Source of the DNA: Erwinia aphidicola
GTDB lineage: Bacteria > Pseudomonadota > Gammaproteobacteria > Enterobacterales > Enterobacteriaceae
Length of the DNA stretch: 64,000 nucleotides
Reading direction: 5' to 3'
Assembly: GCF_024169515.1 (NCBI RefSeq)
Contig: NZ_JAMKCQ010000001.1
Location: 2,976,001 to 3,040,000, forward strand
Both the position numbers and the translations under genes were made by a program. Below, in pieces: positions 52,302 to 60,996 of the stretch; within the stretch, counting starts at the first letter, position 1, and the number at the start of each line of letters is the position of its first letter. The notes under the pieces were generated by a model that was not told where the DNA came from, ran no database searches, and saw only the letters and a program-made list of their open reading frames with translations.

Positions 52302-53447
52302 TTAATCGCTAATCGAATACGCCTCGCTCAGCAGGCGGTTCTGCTGCTCGCGACTGTAGCTGACCAGCGAATTTTTGCTGTTGGAACGCGCCAGGATCCA
52401 GTCCACTTCGGCGGCGCTCAGCGCGGGCGGGGAGTGCCAGAACGGGGTAATGGCGTTAGTGCGTAACCACTCACTCAGCTGACGGGCCGGGGCATCGGGT
52501 GAGGCCAGCGGGAAAAGCAGCGCGGCCAGCTGCTGCATCAGTTTGACCTGCTGCGCATTTTCGCTCTGCTCCAGCAGGCTGAGGAACGGCAGCAGCAGGC
52601 GGCCACACACTTCGCCGTGATGATAATCTTTGATGGCGCCAAGCTCCCCGGCAATGCCGTGGATCACCCCCAGCCCGGCCATGCTCAGGCTCTGTCCGCC
52701 CAGCCAGGAGGCCAGCATCATCTGTTCGCGGGCTTCATCCCCGCTGGCATCGTCACGATTAAGCGCCGACCAGCCGCGAATAAACGCCTGCATCCCGGCG
52801 ATGGCCGTCTGGCGGCTAAAGGCGTTGCCTTTTGCAGAGAGATACGCCTCGAACAGGTGGGTAAAGGCATCAATACCGCAGCACGCCAGCACGTGGTCGG
52901 CCGCGCCGCGCAGCAGGTGCGGGTCGAGGATCGCTATCTGCGGCACAAAGTTAGCGTGGCGCAGCGAGGCTTTGACTTTGATCGCCGCTTTATCGGTGAT
53001 CACCGCATTCTGCGTCACTTCGCTGCCGGTTCCGGCGGTGGTCGGAATGGCGATCAGCGGCAGGGTCGCGCCGCTGACCGGCGTATCGCCAACCTTTTCC
53101 AGGTAGCGCAGGGTGTTGAGCGGGTGCTGGCTGAGGGCGGCGACCGCTTTCGCGGCGTCTATCACGCTGCCGCCACCAATGGCGATCACGCGCTGGGCCT
53201 TGCCGCGCCAGCGTGCTACCCAGCCGTCTATTTCCGCGGGCGAGGCCTCGTGGCTGACCACTTCGATGCCGCACAGCAGCGGTTTCACCCCGGCCTGTAG
53301 CCGTTGCCAGGCGGGGCCATTGAGAAACGAGCGGCCGCAGAACAGCACGGTCGCCAGCGGCTCGGCGTTGAGCAGCGGCAGCAGCTGTTGCAGGCTGCCA
53401 GCGCCAAAAAAGGTCTGTCGATTGCTAATCAGTAGGCTGGTGTTCAT
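52302..53447 (-). CDS. iron-containing alcohol dehydrogenase (group III)
   Basis: 381 residues from MNTSLLISNRQTFFGAGS. The dinucleotide motif is GGGSVIDAAKAV near 96, followed by PTTAGTGSEVT. The metal site includes CGIDAFTHLFEAYLS and the His residues in VIHGIAGELGA and YHHGEVCG. The class oxidises alcohols or reduces aldehydes with NAD(P). It lies 23 nt after a lipoprotein gene on the same strand. The substrate is unknown. Confidence 0.88.
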   Translation of the reverse strand: MNTSLLISNRQTFFGAGSLQQLLPLLNAEPLATVLFCGRSFLNGPAWQRLQAGVKPLLCGIEVVSHEASPAEIDGWVARWRGKAQRVIAIGGGSVIDAAKAVAALSQHPLNTLRYLEKVGDTPVSGATLPLIAIPTTAGTGSEVTQNAVITDKAAIKVKASLRHANFVPQIAILDPHLLRGAADHVLACCGIDAFTHLFEAYLSAKGNAFSRQTAIAGMQAFIRGWSALNRDDASGDEAREQMMLASWLGGQSLSMAGLGVIHGIAGELGAIKDYHHGEVCGRLLLPFLSLLEQSENAQQVKLMQQLAALLFPLASPDAPARQLSEWLRTNAITPFWHSPPALSAAEVDWILARSNSKNSLVSYSREQQNRLLSEAYSISD

Positions 53448-53470
53448 CGGCAGGGCATCTCTTCGCAAAG

Positions 53471-53833
53471 TTAAGGGCAGGTAAAAGTGATGTTCCGATC
53501 TTTTGGCGCGTTGATAATACTGAACCGGTGCTCAGAAATACGCTGGGCCAGCCAGCCGTCCGGCGTGGTGGCCGAAGGGATGTAGAGCTGGCGATCGGAA
53601 GAGAGCAGTGCGCCGCTCTCCACCTGTAAATCCGGCAGAGTGACTGAGAACGAACTAAAGCGGTCAATAACTTTGCCCTGAGTCGTACCCAGCGACTGGC
53701 CGCTGAGCGTCGAGACTGTCGCAGCGCACGTTTCCCCCTGATAGTCGGAGGAGCAGGCGCTAAGCAGCAGAGCCAGCGCCACAGGCAGTGGAAAGAGTAA
53801 TGAGGATATTTGCCGGGTTCCTGAAGACTGCAT
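53471..53833 (-). CDS. small lipoprotein of unknown function
   Basis: 120 residues from MQSSGTRQISSLLFPLPV, with lipobox LLSAC (Cys27). The mature part has two further cysteines (ETCAATV and the C-terminal FTCP), probably a disulfide. It is beta-rich, with no recognised domain. It is upstream of the iron-type alcohol dehydrogenase and probably co-transcribed. Confidence 0.7.
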   Translation of the reverse strand: MQSSGTRQISSLLFPLPVALALLLSACSSDYQGETCAATVSTLSGQSLGTTQGKVIDRFSSFSVTLPDLQVESGALLSSDRQLYIPSATTPDGWLAQRISEHRFSIINAPKDRNITFTCP

Positions 53834-54101
53834 AGCACATCCTGTTGGTTGAAGGGCCACTCAGTTTATGAGAATCGGCTTAGTATAGCCCGGCGAAGCG
53901 GCGCAGTCATTGCGGCAGAATGCTCTGAGAAATAGTTAGCATTCACTTTCATTGTGCTGGGCCTGCGGCAATAACCCTGCGTTTTGTAACATTAAACTGA
54001 ATCAATTCAGCTAAATCGTTAACAATAGTTCGCAAGCAAATTAATGAGTGCTACAATCGCCTCCGTTTTGAGACTTGGATCACATTAGTGCGGCGAAGCA
54101 A

Positions 54102-54279
54102 CCCGATTGCGGCGGGCACAACAGGCGATACATTCTATCGCAGGAATCACCGACTTGTGTAATTTCCAGGCAAACTGGTCAAGGGGTTATATACTTTTGG
54201 CAGGTTGCCTGGCTGAAACTTAACAGTTGGACGTCAGGGAGTGACGGGCGCCTGTCCGGCGGAGCCGGGCAGGCCTTTT
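54102..54279 (+). promoter_or_regulatory. hairpin-rich leader before the PQQ receptor gene, ending in a terminator-like stem
   Basis: The 473-nt gap between the lipoprotein and receptor genes holds at least four consecutive inverted repeats: CCCG/CGGG (54102-54116), GCGATA/TATCGC (54125-54141), CCAGGCAA/TTGCCTGG (54166-54212, exact 8 bp) and GCCTGTCCGGC/GCCGGGCAGGC (54250-54274, one G-T pair) followed by CTTTT. The last lies 33 nt before the start codon and looks like an attenuator. I could not match the whole to a known riboswitch. Whether it is transcribed as one leader is inference. Confidence 0.5.
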
Positions 54280-54306
54280 GGTAATTTTACTTATCGAATA
54301 ATTCCA

Positions 54307-56451
54307 GTGAATAAAAAAACCTCTGCTCTCTTTTTGACGCCGCTATTCCTGATGACGCCGGTCGCCATCAGCTATGCGCAATCCTCTGCCGCCGCCACTC
54401 AGGAGCAGGAACCCTCCCTGATGGTGATCAAACAGCGTACCGGCCTTTCCGAGCTGGATACGCCTGCCGCCGTCAGCGTGATCGACGGCGATGATATGCG
54501 CCACGCCAGCGCTCAGATCAATCTTTCCGAAAGCCTTGGCAGCGTGCCGGGGTTACAGATCCAGAACCGTCAGAACTACGCCCAGGATTTACAGCTGTCG
54601 GTGCGCGGTTTCGGCAGCCGTTCGATGTACGGCGTGCGCGGCGTGCGCATGTACGTTGACGGTATTCCGGCCACCATGCCGGACGGTCAGGGCCAGACCT
54701 CAAACATCGATATTAATTCGATTGGCAAAGTTGAAGTGCTGCGCGGCCCTTACTCTGCGCTGTACGGTAATGCCTCCGGCGGCGTGGTGAATATCGATAC
54801 CACCACCGGCACTCAGCCCACCACGCTCGAAGCGGGTACTTACTTCGGCAGTTTTGGCAGCTGGCGTAACAGCGTCAAGGCCAGCGGCGCCACCGGTGAC
54901 GGCACCCACGCCGGGGATGTGAATTACACTGTTTCCGGCTCGCGCTTCACCACCCACGGCTTTCGTGACCATAGCGGCACGCAGAAGAGCCTCGGCAACG
55001 GCAAGTTTGGCGTGCGCCTCGATGACGTCAGTACTCTGACGCTGATGTTCAACAGCGTATCGGTGGATGCCAACGATCCTGGTGGCCTGACCGAAGACGA
55101 ATACAAAGCCAACCCGCGCCAGTCGCCGCGCGGCGACAACTTTAACACCCGTAAGAGCCTTGACCAGACCCAGCTAGGCCTGCGCTATCAGCGTGAGATG
55201 AGCGACAACGACCTGCTGACGCTCACCACCTGGCACGGCGAGCGCCATACCACCCAGTACCAGTCGATCCCCCAGGGGCCGCAGAACAATCCGGCCTATC
55301 CGGGTGGCGTAATCGTGCTGGAGCGTAAATATCAGGGCGTCGATACCCGCTGGAAGCACGATGGCCTGCTCGGTGCGATGCCGGTGACGCTGACCGGCGG
55401 CATCGACTATGAAACCATGACCGAGCGCCGCCAGGGCTTCCAGAACTTTAATCTGGTGGGGGGCGTGCCGGAGTTTGGCGAGAAAGGGGCGCAGCGTCGC
55501 AACGAGAAGAACACCATGTGGAACCTCGACCCTTATCTGCAAACCAGCTGGCAGCTGACGCCGAAGTGGACGCTGGATGCCGGCCTGCGCTACAGCACCG
55601 TCAGCTTTGACTCCACCGACTACTACATTACCACCGGCAACGGTGACGACAGCGGCAGCGCGCGCTACCACAAGCTGCTGCCGATGGGGTCGATCAACTA
55701 TGCCGTCAGCGACGCGTGGAATGTCTACTTCTCCGCCGGGCGCGGTTTTGAAACCCCGACCATCAATGAGCTTTCATATCGCTCCACTTCCGGCACGCAG
55801 ACCGGGCTGAACCTCGGGCTGAAGCCGGCCACCAGCGATACTTTTGAGCTGGGCAGCAAAACCCGTATCGGCTATGGCCTGCTGACTGCCGCCGTGTTCC
55901 AGACCAACACCGATAACGAGCTGGTGGTCGACAGCAGTTCCGGCGGACGTGCGGTATATAAAAACGCCGGGGAGACCCGCCGTCGCGGCGTCGAGCTGGG
56001 CTTTGACCAGCAGTTTGCGATGGACTGGCGCCTGAAAATGGCGTGGACGCTGCTGGATGCCACCTACCGTAACGAAACCTGCTCCGCCAGCGGCAGCTGT
56101 ACTCCTGCGGGCAATCGCCTGCCGGGCATCGCGCGCAATATGGGCTACGCTTCGCTGGAGTATGCGCCGGAAAGCGGCTGGCATGCCGGGGCCGATATTC
56201 GCTATATGAGCAGCATTCAGGCCAATGACGCCAACGACGCGCAGGCCGCGACCTATACCGTCGCCAGCCTCAACAGCGGCTATCGCTTCAACTGGAGCCA
56301 GTGGTCCCTGGATCTGTTTGGCCGCGTCGACAACCTGTTCGACCGCCAGTACGTTGGCTCAGTGATTGTTAATGAAGGCAACGGGCGCTACTTCGAACCG
56401 GCGCCGGGGCGCAACTGGGGCGGCGGCGCGACGCTCGCTTACCAGTTCTGA
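54307..56451 (+). CDS. pqqU: TonB-dependent receptor of the YncD/PqqU (PQQ uptake) type
   Basis: 714 residues from GTG (VNKKTSALFLTPLF), chosen because it gives a proper signal peptide ending SYA|Q; ATG is not available in frame at a better place. The plug domain includes LDTPAAVSVIDGDDM, GLQIQNRQNYAQDLQLSVRG and LRGPYSALYGNASGGVVNI. The barrel ends with an aromatic residue (LAYQF). Runs such as IPATMPDGQGQTSNID and ETPTINELSYR are those of E. coli YncD, renamed PqqU after it was shown to import PQQ. The next gene encodes the PQQ enzyme Gcd. Confidence 0.88.
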   Translation: MNKKTSALFLTPLFLMTPVAISYAQSSAAATQEQEPSLMVIKQRTGLSELDTPAAVSVIDGDDMRHASAQINLSESLGSVPGLQIQNRQNYAQDLQLSVRGFGSRSMYGVRGVRMYVDGIPATMPDGQGQTSNIDINSIGKVEVLRGPYSALYGNASGGVVNIDTTTGTQPTTLEAGTYFGSFGSWRNSVKASGATGDGTHAGDVNYTVSGSRFTTHGFRDHSGTQKSLGNGKFGVRLDDVSTLTLMFNSVSVDANDPGGLTEDEYKANPRQSPRGDNFNTRKSLDQTQLGLRYQREMSDNDLLTLTTWHGERHTTQYQSIPQGPQNNPAYPGGVIVLERKYQGVDTRWKHDGLLGAMPVTLTGGIDYETMTERRQGFQNFNLVGGVPEFGEKGAQRRNEKNTMWNLDPYLQTSWQLTPKWTLDAGLRYSTVSFDSTDYYITTGNGDDSGSARYHKLLPMGSINYAVSDAWNVYFSAGRGFETPTINELSYRSTSGTQTGLNLGLKPATSDTFELGSKTRIGYGLLTAAVFQTNTDNELVVDSSSGGRAVYKNAGETRRRGVELGFDQQFAMDWRLKMAWTLLDATYRNETCSASGSCTPAGNRLPGIARNMGYASLEYAPESGWHAGADIRYMSSIQANDANDAQAATYTVASLNSGYRFNWSQWSLDLFGRVDNLFDRQYVGSVIVNEGNGRYFEPAPGRNWGGGATLAYQF

Positions 56452-56529
56452 TAGCAAAGAATCCAGCAACAGCCTGCGAACGTTCGCGGGTAAAAAACAC
56501 CCGATGGATAGGGCAGTACTTACCTTAAA

Positions 56530-56643
56530 TAGTTCGAGTTGCATCAAGGCGGCAAGAGAACGAATCCCGATGAGCTTACATGAGTCAGTGATTCGGGTGA
56601 GTGAGAGCAGCCACCGCAGAGGCAGCTTGAAATATGACGGGTA
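56530..56643. repeat. intergenic palindromic repeat element, about 115 bp
   Basis: The ends are imperfect inverted repeats (AGTTCGAGTTGC at the left, GCAGCTTGAAATAT at the right), with an inner hairpin CCCGA/TCGGG and phrases such as GGCGGCAAG and GTGAGTGAG. Elements of this make-up occur between genes in several enterobacterial genera, and I recognise the style rather than a named family. It lies between pqqU and gcd and could fold in their mRNA. Confidence 0.6.
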
Positions 56644-56710
56644 AAAGGGTGTTTTAAAAGATTGGGCTTATGCTCAATCGACGACTTTAAATTTTGGTAA
56701 GGTTCAAACT

Positions 56711-59092
56711 ATGCAAAGTAAAGCATCAAGAATACTGATCCTGTTAACGGCTATTTTCGCCACTCTGAGTGGTTTATACCTGTTAATCGGTGGTATCTGG
56801 TTGGCTAAATTGGGCGGTTCGCTCTACTACATCATCGCGGGTGTGGTTCTGCTGATTACCGCTTTCCTGCTGTATCGTCGCCGGGGTGCAGCCCTGCTGC
56901 TGTACGCACTGTTCCTGCTGGCCACCACAATCTGGTCGCTGTGGGAAGTGGGCTCTGACTTCTGGGCGCTGACTCCGCGCCTCGACGTCACCTTCTTCCT
57001 TGGCCTGTGGCTGGTGCTGCCGTTCATCTGGCGTGGCCTGGGCTCTAAAGGCGCGTTCCCGCGCGTGGCGCTCTCTGCCGTGCTGGTGTTCGTGGTGGCG
57101 GTGCTGGCTTACTCGGTGTTTAACGACCCGCAGGAGATCAACGGCACGCTTAGCCACGATCAGGCTGCTGCTGCGCCTGCTGACGATGGTATTCCTGCCG
57201 GTGACTGGCCTGCCTATGGCCGTACCCAGGGCGGTACGCGCTACTCGCCGCTGAAGCAGATCAACGACGGCAACGTTGATAAGCTGCAGGAAGCCTGGAC
57301 CTTCCAGACGGGCGACCTGAAAACCGCCAGCGATCCGGGTGAAATCACTAACGAAGTGACCCCGATTAAGATCGGCGACGCTCTCTACCTGTGTACTGCG
57401 CACCAGAAGCTGTTTGCTCTGGATGCCGCGACCGGTAAGCAGAAGTGGATGTTCGATCCGAAAATGAAGACCGACCCGACGTTCCAGCATGTGACCTGTC
57501 GCGGTGTGTCTTACGTGCAGACGCCGGAAGCGGCGGCCACGCCTGCGGGCAGCAAGCCTGCGCTGTGCTCACGCCGTATCCTGCTGCCGGTGAACGATGG
57601 CAGCATGTACGCGCTGGACGCGGAAACCGGTGCGCTGTGCCCGGAGTTTGGCGAAAACGGCAAACTGAATCTGCAGAGCAACCTGCCGTATAACAAAGTC
57701 GGTTCTTACGAGCCAACTTCACCGCCGATCGTGACCGATAAAACTATCGTGATGGCCGGGGCAGTCACCGATAACTACTCGACCAAAGAGCCATCCGGAG
57801 TAATCCGTGGCTTTGACGTTAACAGCGGTAAGCTGCTGTGGGCGTTTGATACCGGCGCGAAAGATCCGAATCTGATTGCAGAAGGCGATCAGCACTACAC
57901 GCCGAACTCGCCGAACTCGTGGGCACCTGCTGCTTACGATGCCAAGCTGGACCTGGTTTACCTGCCGATTGGTGTCTCGACGCCGGATATCTGGGGCGGT
58001 CACCGTACCCCGGAAATGGAGCGCTTCGCCACCGGTATGCTGGCACTGAACGCCACCACCGGTAAGCTGGCCTGGTTCTACCAGACCGTGCACCACGACC
58101 TGTGGGATATGGACGTTCCGGCGCAGCCGACGCTGGCTGACATCAACGATAAAGATGGCAACAAAGTTCCGGTTATCTACATTCCGACCAAAACCGGCGA
58201 CATCTTTGTGCTGAACCGGACCAACGGTAAGCCCGTGGTTCCGGCACCGGAAATGAAAGTACCGGGTGGTGCGGCGAAGGGCGACCATGTCTCCCCAACC
58301 CAGCCTTACTCTGAACTGAGCTTCCGTCCTAAGGCCCAGCTGGCCGGTAAGGATATGTGGGGTGCGACCATCTACGATCAGCTGATCTGTCGTGTGATGT
58401 TCCATCAGCTGCGTTACGAAGGTCCGTTCACCCCGCCATCCGAGCAGGGCACCCTGGTGTTCCCGGGTAACCTGGGGATGTTCGAGTGGGGCGGTATTGC
58501 CGTCGATACCGATCGTCAGGTCGCGGTGACTAACCCAATGGCGCTGCCGTTTGTCTCCCGTCTGATCCCACGCGGCCCGGGCAATCCCATCGAGCCGGAT
58601 GAGAATGACAAAGGCGGTACCGGTACCGAGTCTGGCGTGCAGCCACAGTACGGCCTGCCGTACGGCGTGACGCTGAACCCGTTCCTCTCTCCGCTGGGCT
58701 TCCCATGCAAGCAGCCTTCATGGGGCTACATCTCTGCGGTTGATCTGAAGACTAACGATATCGTGTGGAAAAAACGTATCGGTACCGTGCGCGACAGCTC
58801 ACCGGTTCCGCTGCCGTTTAAAATGGGTATGCCGATGCTGGGCGCACCGGTCACCACGGCCGGTAACGTGTTCTTCATCGCGGCAACCGCCGATAACTAC
58901 CTGCGTGCCTTCAACGTTTCTAACGGCAAACAGCTGTGGGAAGCGCGTCTGCCAGCGGGCGGTCAGGCTACGCCAATGACCTATGAAGTGAACGGCAAAC
59001 AGTACGTACTGATTGTTGCCGGTGGTCACGGTTCGTTCGGCACTAAGCTGGGCGACTACGTGAAAGCCTATGCACTGCCGGACAGCAAATAA
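56711..59092 (+). CDS. gcd: PQQ-dependent membrane-bound glucose dehydrogenase Gcd
   Basis: 793 residues (E. coli 796). Five N-terminal membrane helices (about 8-140) anchor an eight-bladed beta-propeller quinoprotein domain in the periplasm. QHVTCRGV near residue 260 holds the PQQ-site His, and WDMD at 465-468 includes the catalytic Asp466. The C-terminal repeats GKQLWEARLP and GGHGSFGTKLGDYV are typical. It oxidises glucose to gluconolactone and reduces ubiquinone. No PQQ synthesis genes lie in this window; the PQQ receptor gene precedes it. Confidence 0.98.
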   Translation: MQSKASRILILLTAIFATLSGLYLLIGGIWLAKLGGSLYYIIAGVVLLITAFLLYRRRGAALLLYALFLLATTIWSLWEVGSDFWALTPRLDVTFFLGLWLVLPFIWRGLGSKGAFPRVALSAVLVFVVAVLAYSVFNDPQEINGTLSHDQAAAAPADDGIPAGDWPAYGRTQGGTRYSPLKQINDGNVDKLQEAWTFQTGDLKTASDPGEITNEVTPIKIGDALYLCTAHQKLFALDAATGKQKWMFDPKMKTDPTFQHVTCRGVSYVQTPEAAATPAGSKPALCSRRILLPVNDGSMYALDAETGALCPEFGENGKLNLQSNLPYNKVGSYEPTSPPIVTDKTIVMAGAVTDNYSTKEPSGVIRGFDVNSGKLLWAFDTGAKDPNLIAEGDQHYTPNSPNSWAPAAYDAKLDLVYLPIGVSTPDIWGGHRTPEMERFATGMLALNATTGKLAWFYQTVHHDLWDMDVPAQPTLADINDKDGNKVPVIYIPTKTGDIFVLNRTNGKPVVPAPEMKVPGGAAKGDHVSPTQPYSELSFRPKAQLAGKDMWGATIYDQLICRVMFHQLRYEGPFTPPSEQGTLVFPGNLGMFEWGGIAVDTDRQVAVTNPMALPFVSRLIPRGPGNPIEPDENDKGGTGTESGVQPQYGLPYGVTLNPFLSPLGFPCKQPSWGYISAVDLKTNDIVWKKRIGTVRDSSPVPLPFKMGMPMLGAPVTTAGNVFFIAATADNYLRAFNVSNGKQLWEARLPAGGQATPMTYEVNGKQYVLIVAGGHGSFGTKLGDYVKAYALPDSK

Positions 59093-59105
59093 CGGGATCG
59101 AATAA

Positions 59106-59368
59106 CGGGCGAGGCATGCCTCGCCCCTACTAAAATCGGTAGGGGCCGGGTACGCCCGACCCGCTAAAATCGGTAGGGGCCGGGTATGCCCGACCCGCTA
59201 AAATCGGTAGGGGCCGGGTATGCCCGACCCGCTAAAATCGGTAGGGGCCGGGTACGCCCGACCCGCTAAAATCGGTAGGGGCCGGGTATGCCCGACCCGC
59301 TAAAATCGGTAGGGGTCGGGCATGCCCGACCCGCTAAAATCGGTAGGGGTCGGGCATGCCCGACCCGC
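59106..59368 (+). repeat. REP array: one inverted unit and seven 34-bp tandem units
   Basis: A minus-strand unit (59106-59130, palindrome GGGCGAGGCATGCCTCGCCC) is followed by seven head-to-tail units starting at 59139, 59173, 59207, 59241, 59275, 59309 and 59343. Each is GTAGGGG, a palindrome around GGGTAYGCCC or GGGCATGCCC, then GCTAAAATCG. The first five share the altered palindrome (GGCCGGGTA...), the last two carry the perfect one, showing step-wise duplication. It follows gcd. Confidence 0.93.
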
Positions 59369-59383
59369 TTTATCCCAGTATTC

Positions 59384-59415
59384 AAAAAGGCGACCTTCAC
59401 AGGTCGCCTTTTTTT
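59384..59415. terminator. bidirectional terminator
   Basis: AAAAAGGCGACC, loop TTCACA, GGTCGCCTTTTTTT: seven G/C-rich pairs flanked by A- and T-runs, serving both gcd (plus) and the convergent gene at 59414 (minus), whose stop codon abuts it. Confidence 0.92.
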
Positions 59416-59878
59416 ATGCCAGCGCTTTCAGCCCGGCGATTTGTTCGCGCCAGCGCGCCAGCGCGGCGGCTTCATCCTTCAGGCTGAACGTCAGGCCGCT
59501 GACCACGGTGGCATACGGTGCGCGGTGGGCGATCACCTGCTTCACCTCGGCGCGAAACACCGCCAGCGCCAAATCCGTCAGCGTTTCCGGGCGCGCGACT
59601 GCCAGCGCCTGAATCTCGATCACCGCATCGTTCAGCACCAGCGCCAGGGTGATCTTGCCATCGCGCCTGAGGTTCTGCGTGGTGGTGGAGTGCGGCCAGA
59701 TGGCGAACAGCAGCTCCGTGGGGGAGGTGGCAATGATTTCGCCGAGGCTAAGCTGCGCGGCATACGGCCAGCCGTTTTCACCGACGCTCGACAGGCGGAT
59801 CGCCTGAAAGCGATGGCTGGCGGGCAGCGAACCGTCAAGCAGCGTCAGCAGCGCAGGGGGCAGAGTAATACTGTTCAC
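59414..59878 (-). CDS. pyridoxamine-phosphate-oxidase-like flavin-fold protein
   Basis: 154 residues. The pattern IRLSSVGENGWPYAAQLSLG, ELLFAIWPHSTTTQNLRRDG and KITLALVLNDAVIEIQA follows the FMN-binding split barrel of PNPOx-like proteins. No catalytic assignment is possible. It lies 19 nt after the LacI-type gene on the same strand, so it may be the last gene of the lyxose isomerase-regulator unit. Confidence 0.65.
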   Translation of the reverse strand: MNSITLPPALLTLLDGSLPASHRFQAIRLSSVGENGWPYAAQLSLGEIIATSPTELLFAIWPHSTTTQNLRRDGKITLALVLNDAVIEIQALAVARPETLTDLALAVFRAEVKQVIAHRAPYATVVSGLTFSLKDEAAALARWREQIAGLKALA

Positions 59879-59897
59879 CGTTCGTTCCTTCTGGCGA

Positions 59898-60902
59898 TTA
59901 AGGGAGGACTATTTTACCACGAACAATCACTTTGCCCGGCTTGATCGCACTCTCGGTGGCGCGGCGGATCGCCAGATTGATCGCCTGCCAGGCAATTTCA
60001 TGCAGATCGTGCGCGATGCACGGAAAGTGGAAGCCGTAGATTGCCGCGTGTGAGATCTCATCAATGCTAAACAGGCTGACGTCGCGCATCGGCACCAGCT
60101 GGCGGTCGATGCACGATTTGATAATCCCGAGTGAGATCTGGTTATTGCAGCCGACAAACACGTCCGGCGGGGCGTGATTATCGAGGTAGTGACCCGTCAC
60201 CTGCGCCGCAACATCCATATAGAAATCGGCGTAAAGGACCTCAAGGCTGGCAACTTTCCCCTGCAGCGCGGCGCTCAGCCCGGTGACCCGCTCGCGCGCG
60301 ACGTTGGAGTCCTCCGGCCCGGAGACCACCACCACGCGCTGCGCCTGCTGCTCCAGCAGATAGCGCCCGGCCTGCAGGCCGCAGTCGAGGTTATCGATAT
60401 AGACGCCGCTGCACGAGCTGATATCCAGCTCACGGTCAACGAGGATCACCGGAATGTTTAGCGCCTCAAGGCGTTGCAGATAGGCTGGATGATAGTTGCA
60501 GTCGGAGGAGAGCACCGAAAGCACAATGGCATCGACGTTATAACCGATCAGCTTATCAATGATGCGGTTCTCCAGCTCCACCGATTCTCTGGAGTCAAAT
60601 ACCAGCGTATCGTAGCCGGCTTTCTCGGCTTCCTCGGTCATCAGGCGCGTCAGCCCGCCAAAGAACGGATTATTCATATCCGGGTTGACGATGCCGATGG
60701 TTTTGCTGTCGCGCGCGCGCAGATTGCGCGCGGCGGTATTCACCACATAGCCCATTTCGGCGGCGGTCTCCAGCACGCGCTTCAGCGTTTCAGGATGCAC
60801 CTTATCCGGATGTGAAAATGCGCGGGATACGGTGATTTTACTGACGTTTGACTGCATGGCCACACTCTCCAGCGTGGCCTTCACTTTCCTGCCTGGCGTC
60901 AA
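59898..60902 (-). CDS. LacI-family regulator of the pentose cluster
   Basis: 334 residues. The HTH (about 8-52) reads TLESVAMQSNVSKITVSRAF with hinge NTAARNLRARDS. The effector domain spans 60-330. It lies 94 nt after the D-lyxose isomerase gene on the same strand and faces, across two matching operators, the divergent dehydrogenase-xylulokinase genes. It probably represses both units until a pentose or pentitol is present; the effector is unknown. Confidence 0.88.
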   Translation of the reverse strand: MTPGRKVKATLESVAMQSNVSKITVSRAFSHPDKVHPETLKRVLETAAEMGYVVNTAARNLRARDSKTIGIVNPDMNNPFFGGLTRLMTEEAEKAGYDTLVFDSRESVELENRIIDKLIGYNVDAIVLSVLSSDCNYHPAYLQRLEALNIPVILVDRELDISSCSGVYIDNLDCGLQAGRYLLEQQAQRVVVVSGPEDSNVARERVTGLSAALQGKVASLEVLYADFYMDVAAQVTGHYLDNHAPPDVFVGCNNQISLGIIKSCIDRQLVPMRDVSLFSIDEISHAAIYGFHFPCIAHDLHEIAWQAINLAIRRATESAIKPGKVIVRGKIVLP

Positions 60903-60996
60903 TTTATGCTCCCGATTCGCGACGTTAAAAAGTCATCATTTTGTACCATTTGCGCATCATGACAGATTGCCTGACAGGTTGCGAATGTTGTCGCGG

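Noticed and set aside
54199..54214. GGCAGGTTGCCTGGCT, similar to the complement of a cobalamin-riboswitch B12 box
   Set aside because: It lies on the wrong strand for the receptor gene; on the other strand the aptamer would have to lie inside pqqU coding sequence. The rest of the aptamer is not seen.
59139..59368. Regular 34-bp repeats that could be taken for a CRISPR array
   Set aside because: There are no unique spacers; the whole unit repeats, is palindromic and matches single REP copies elsewhere. No cas gene is present.
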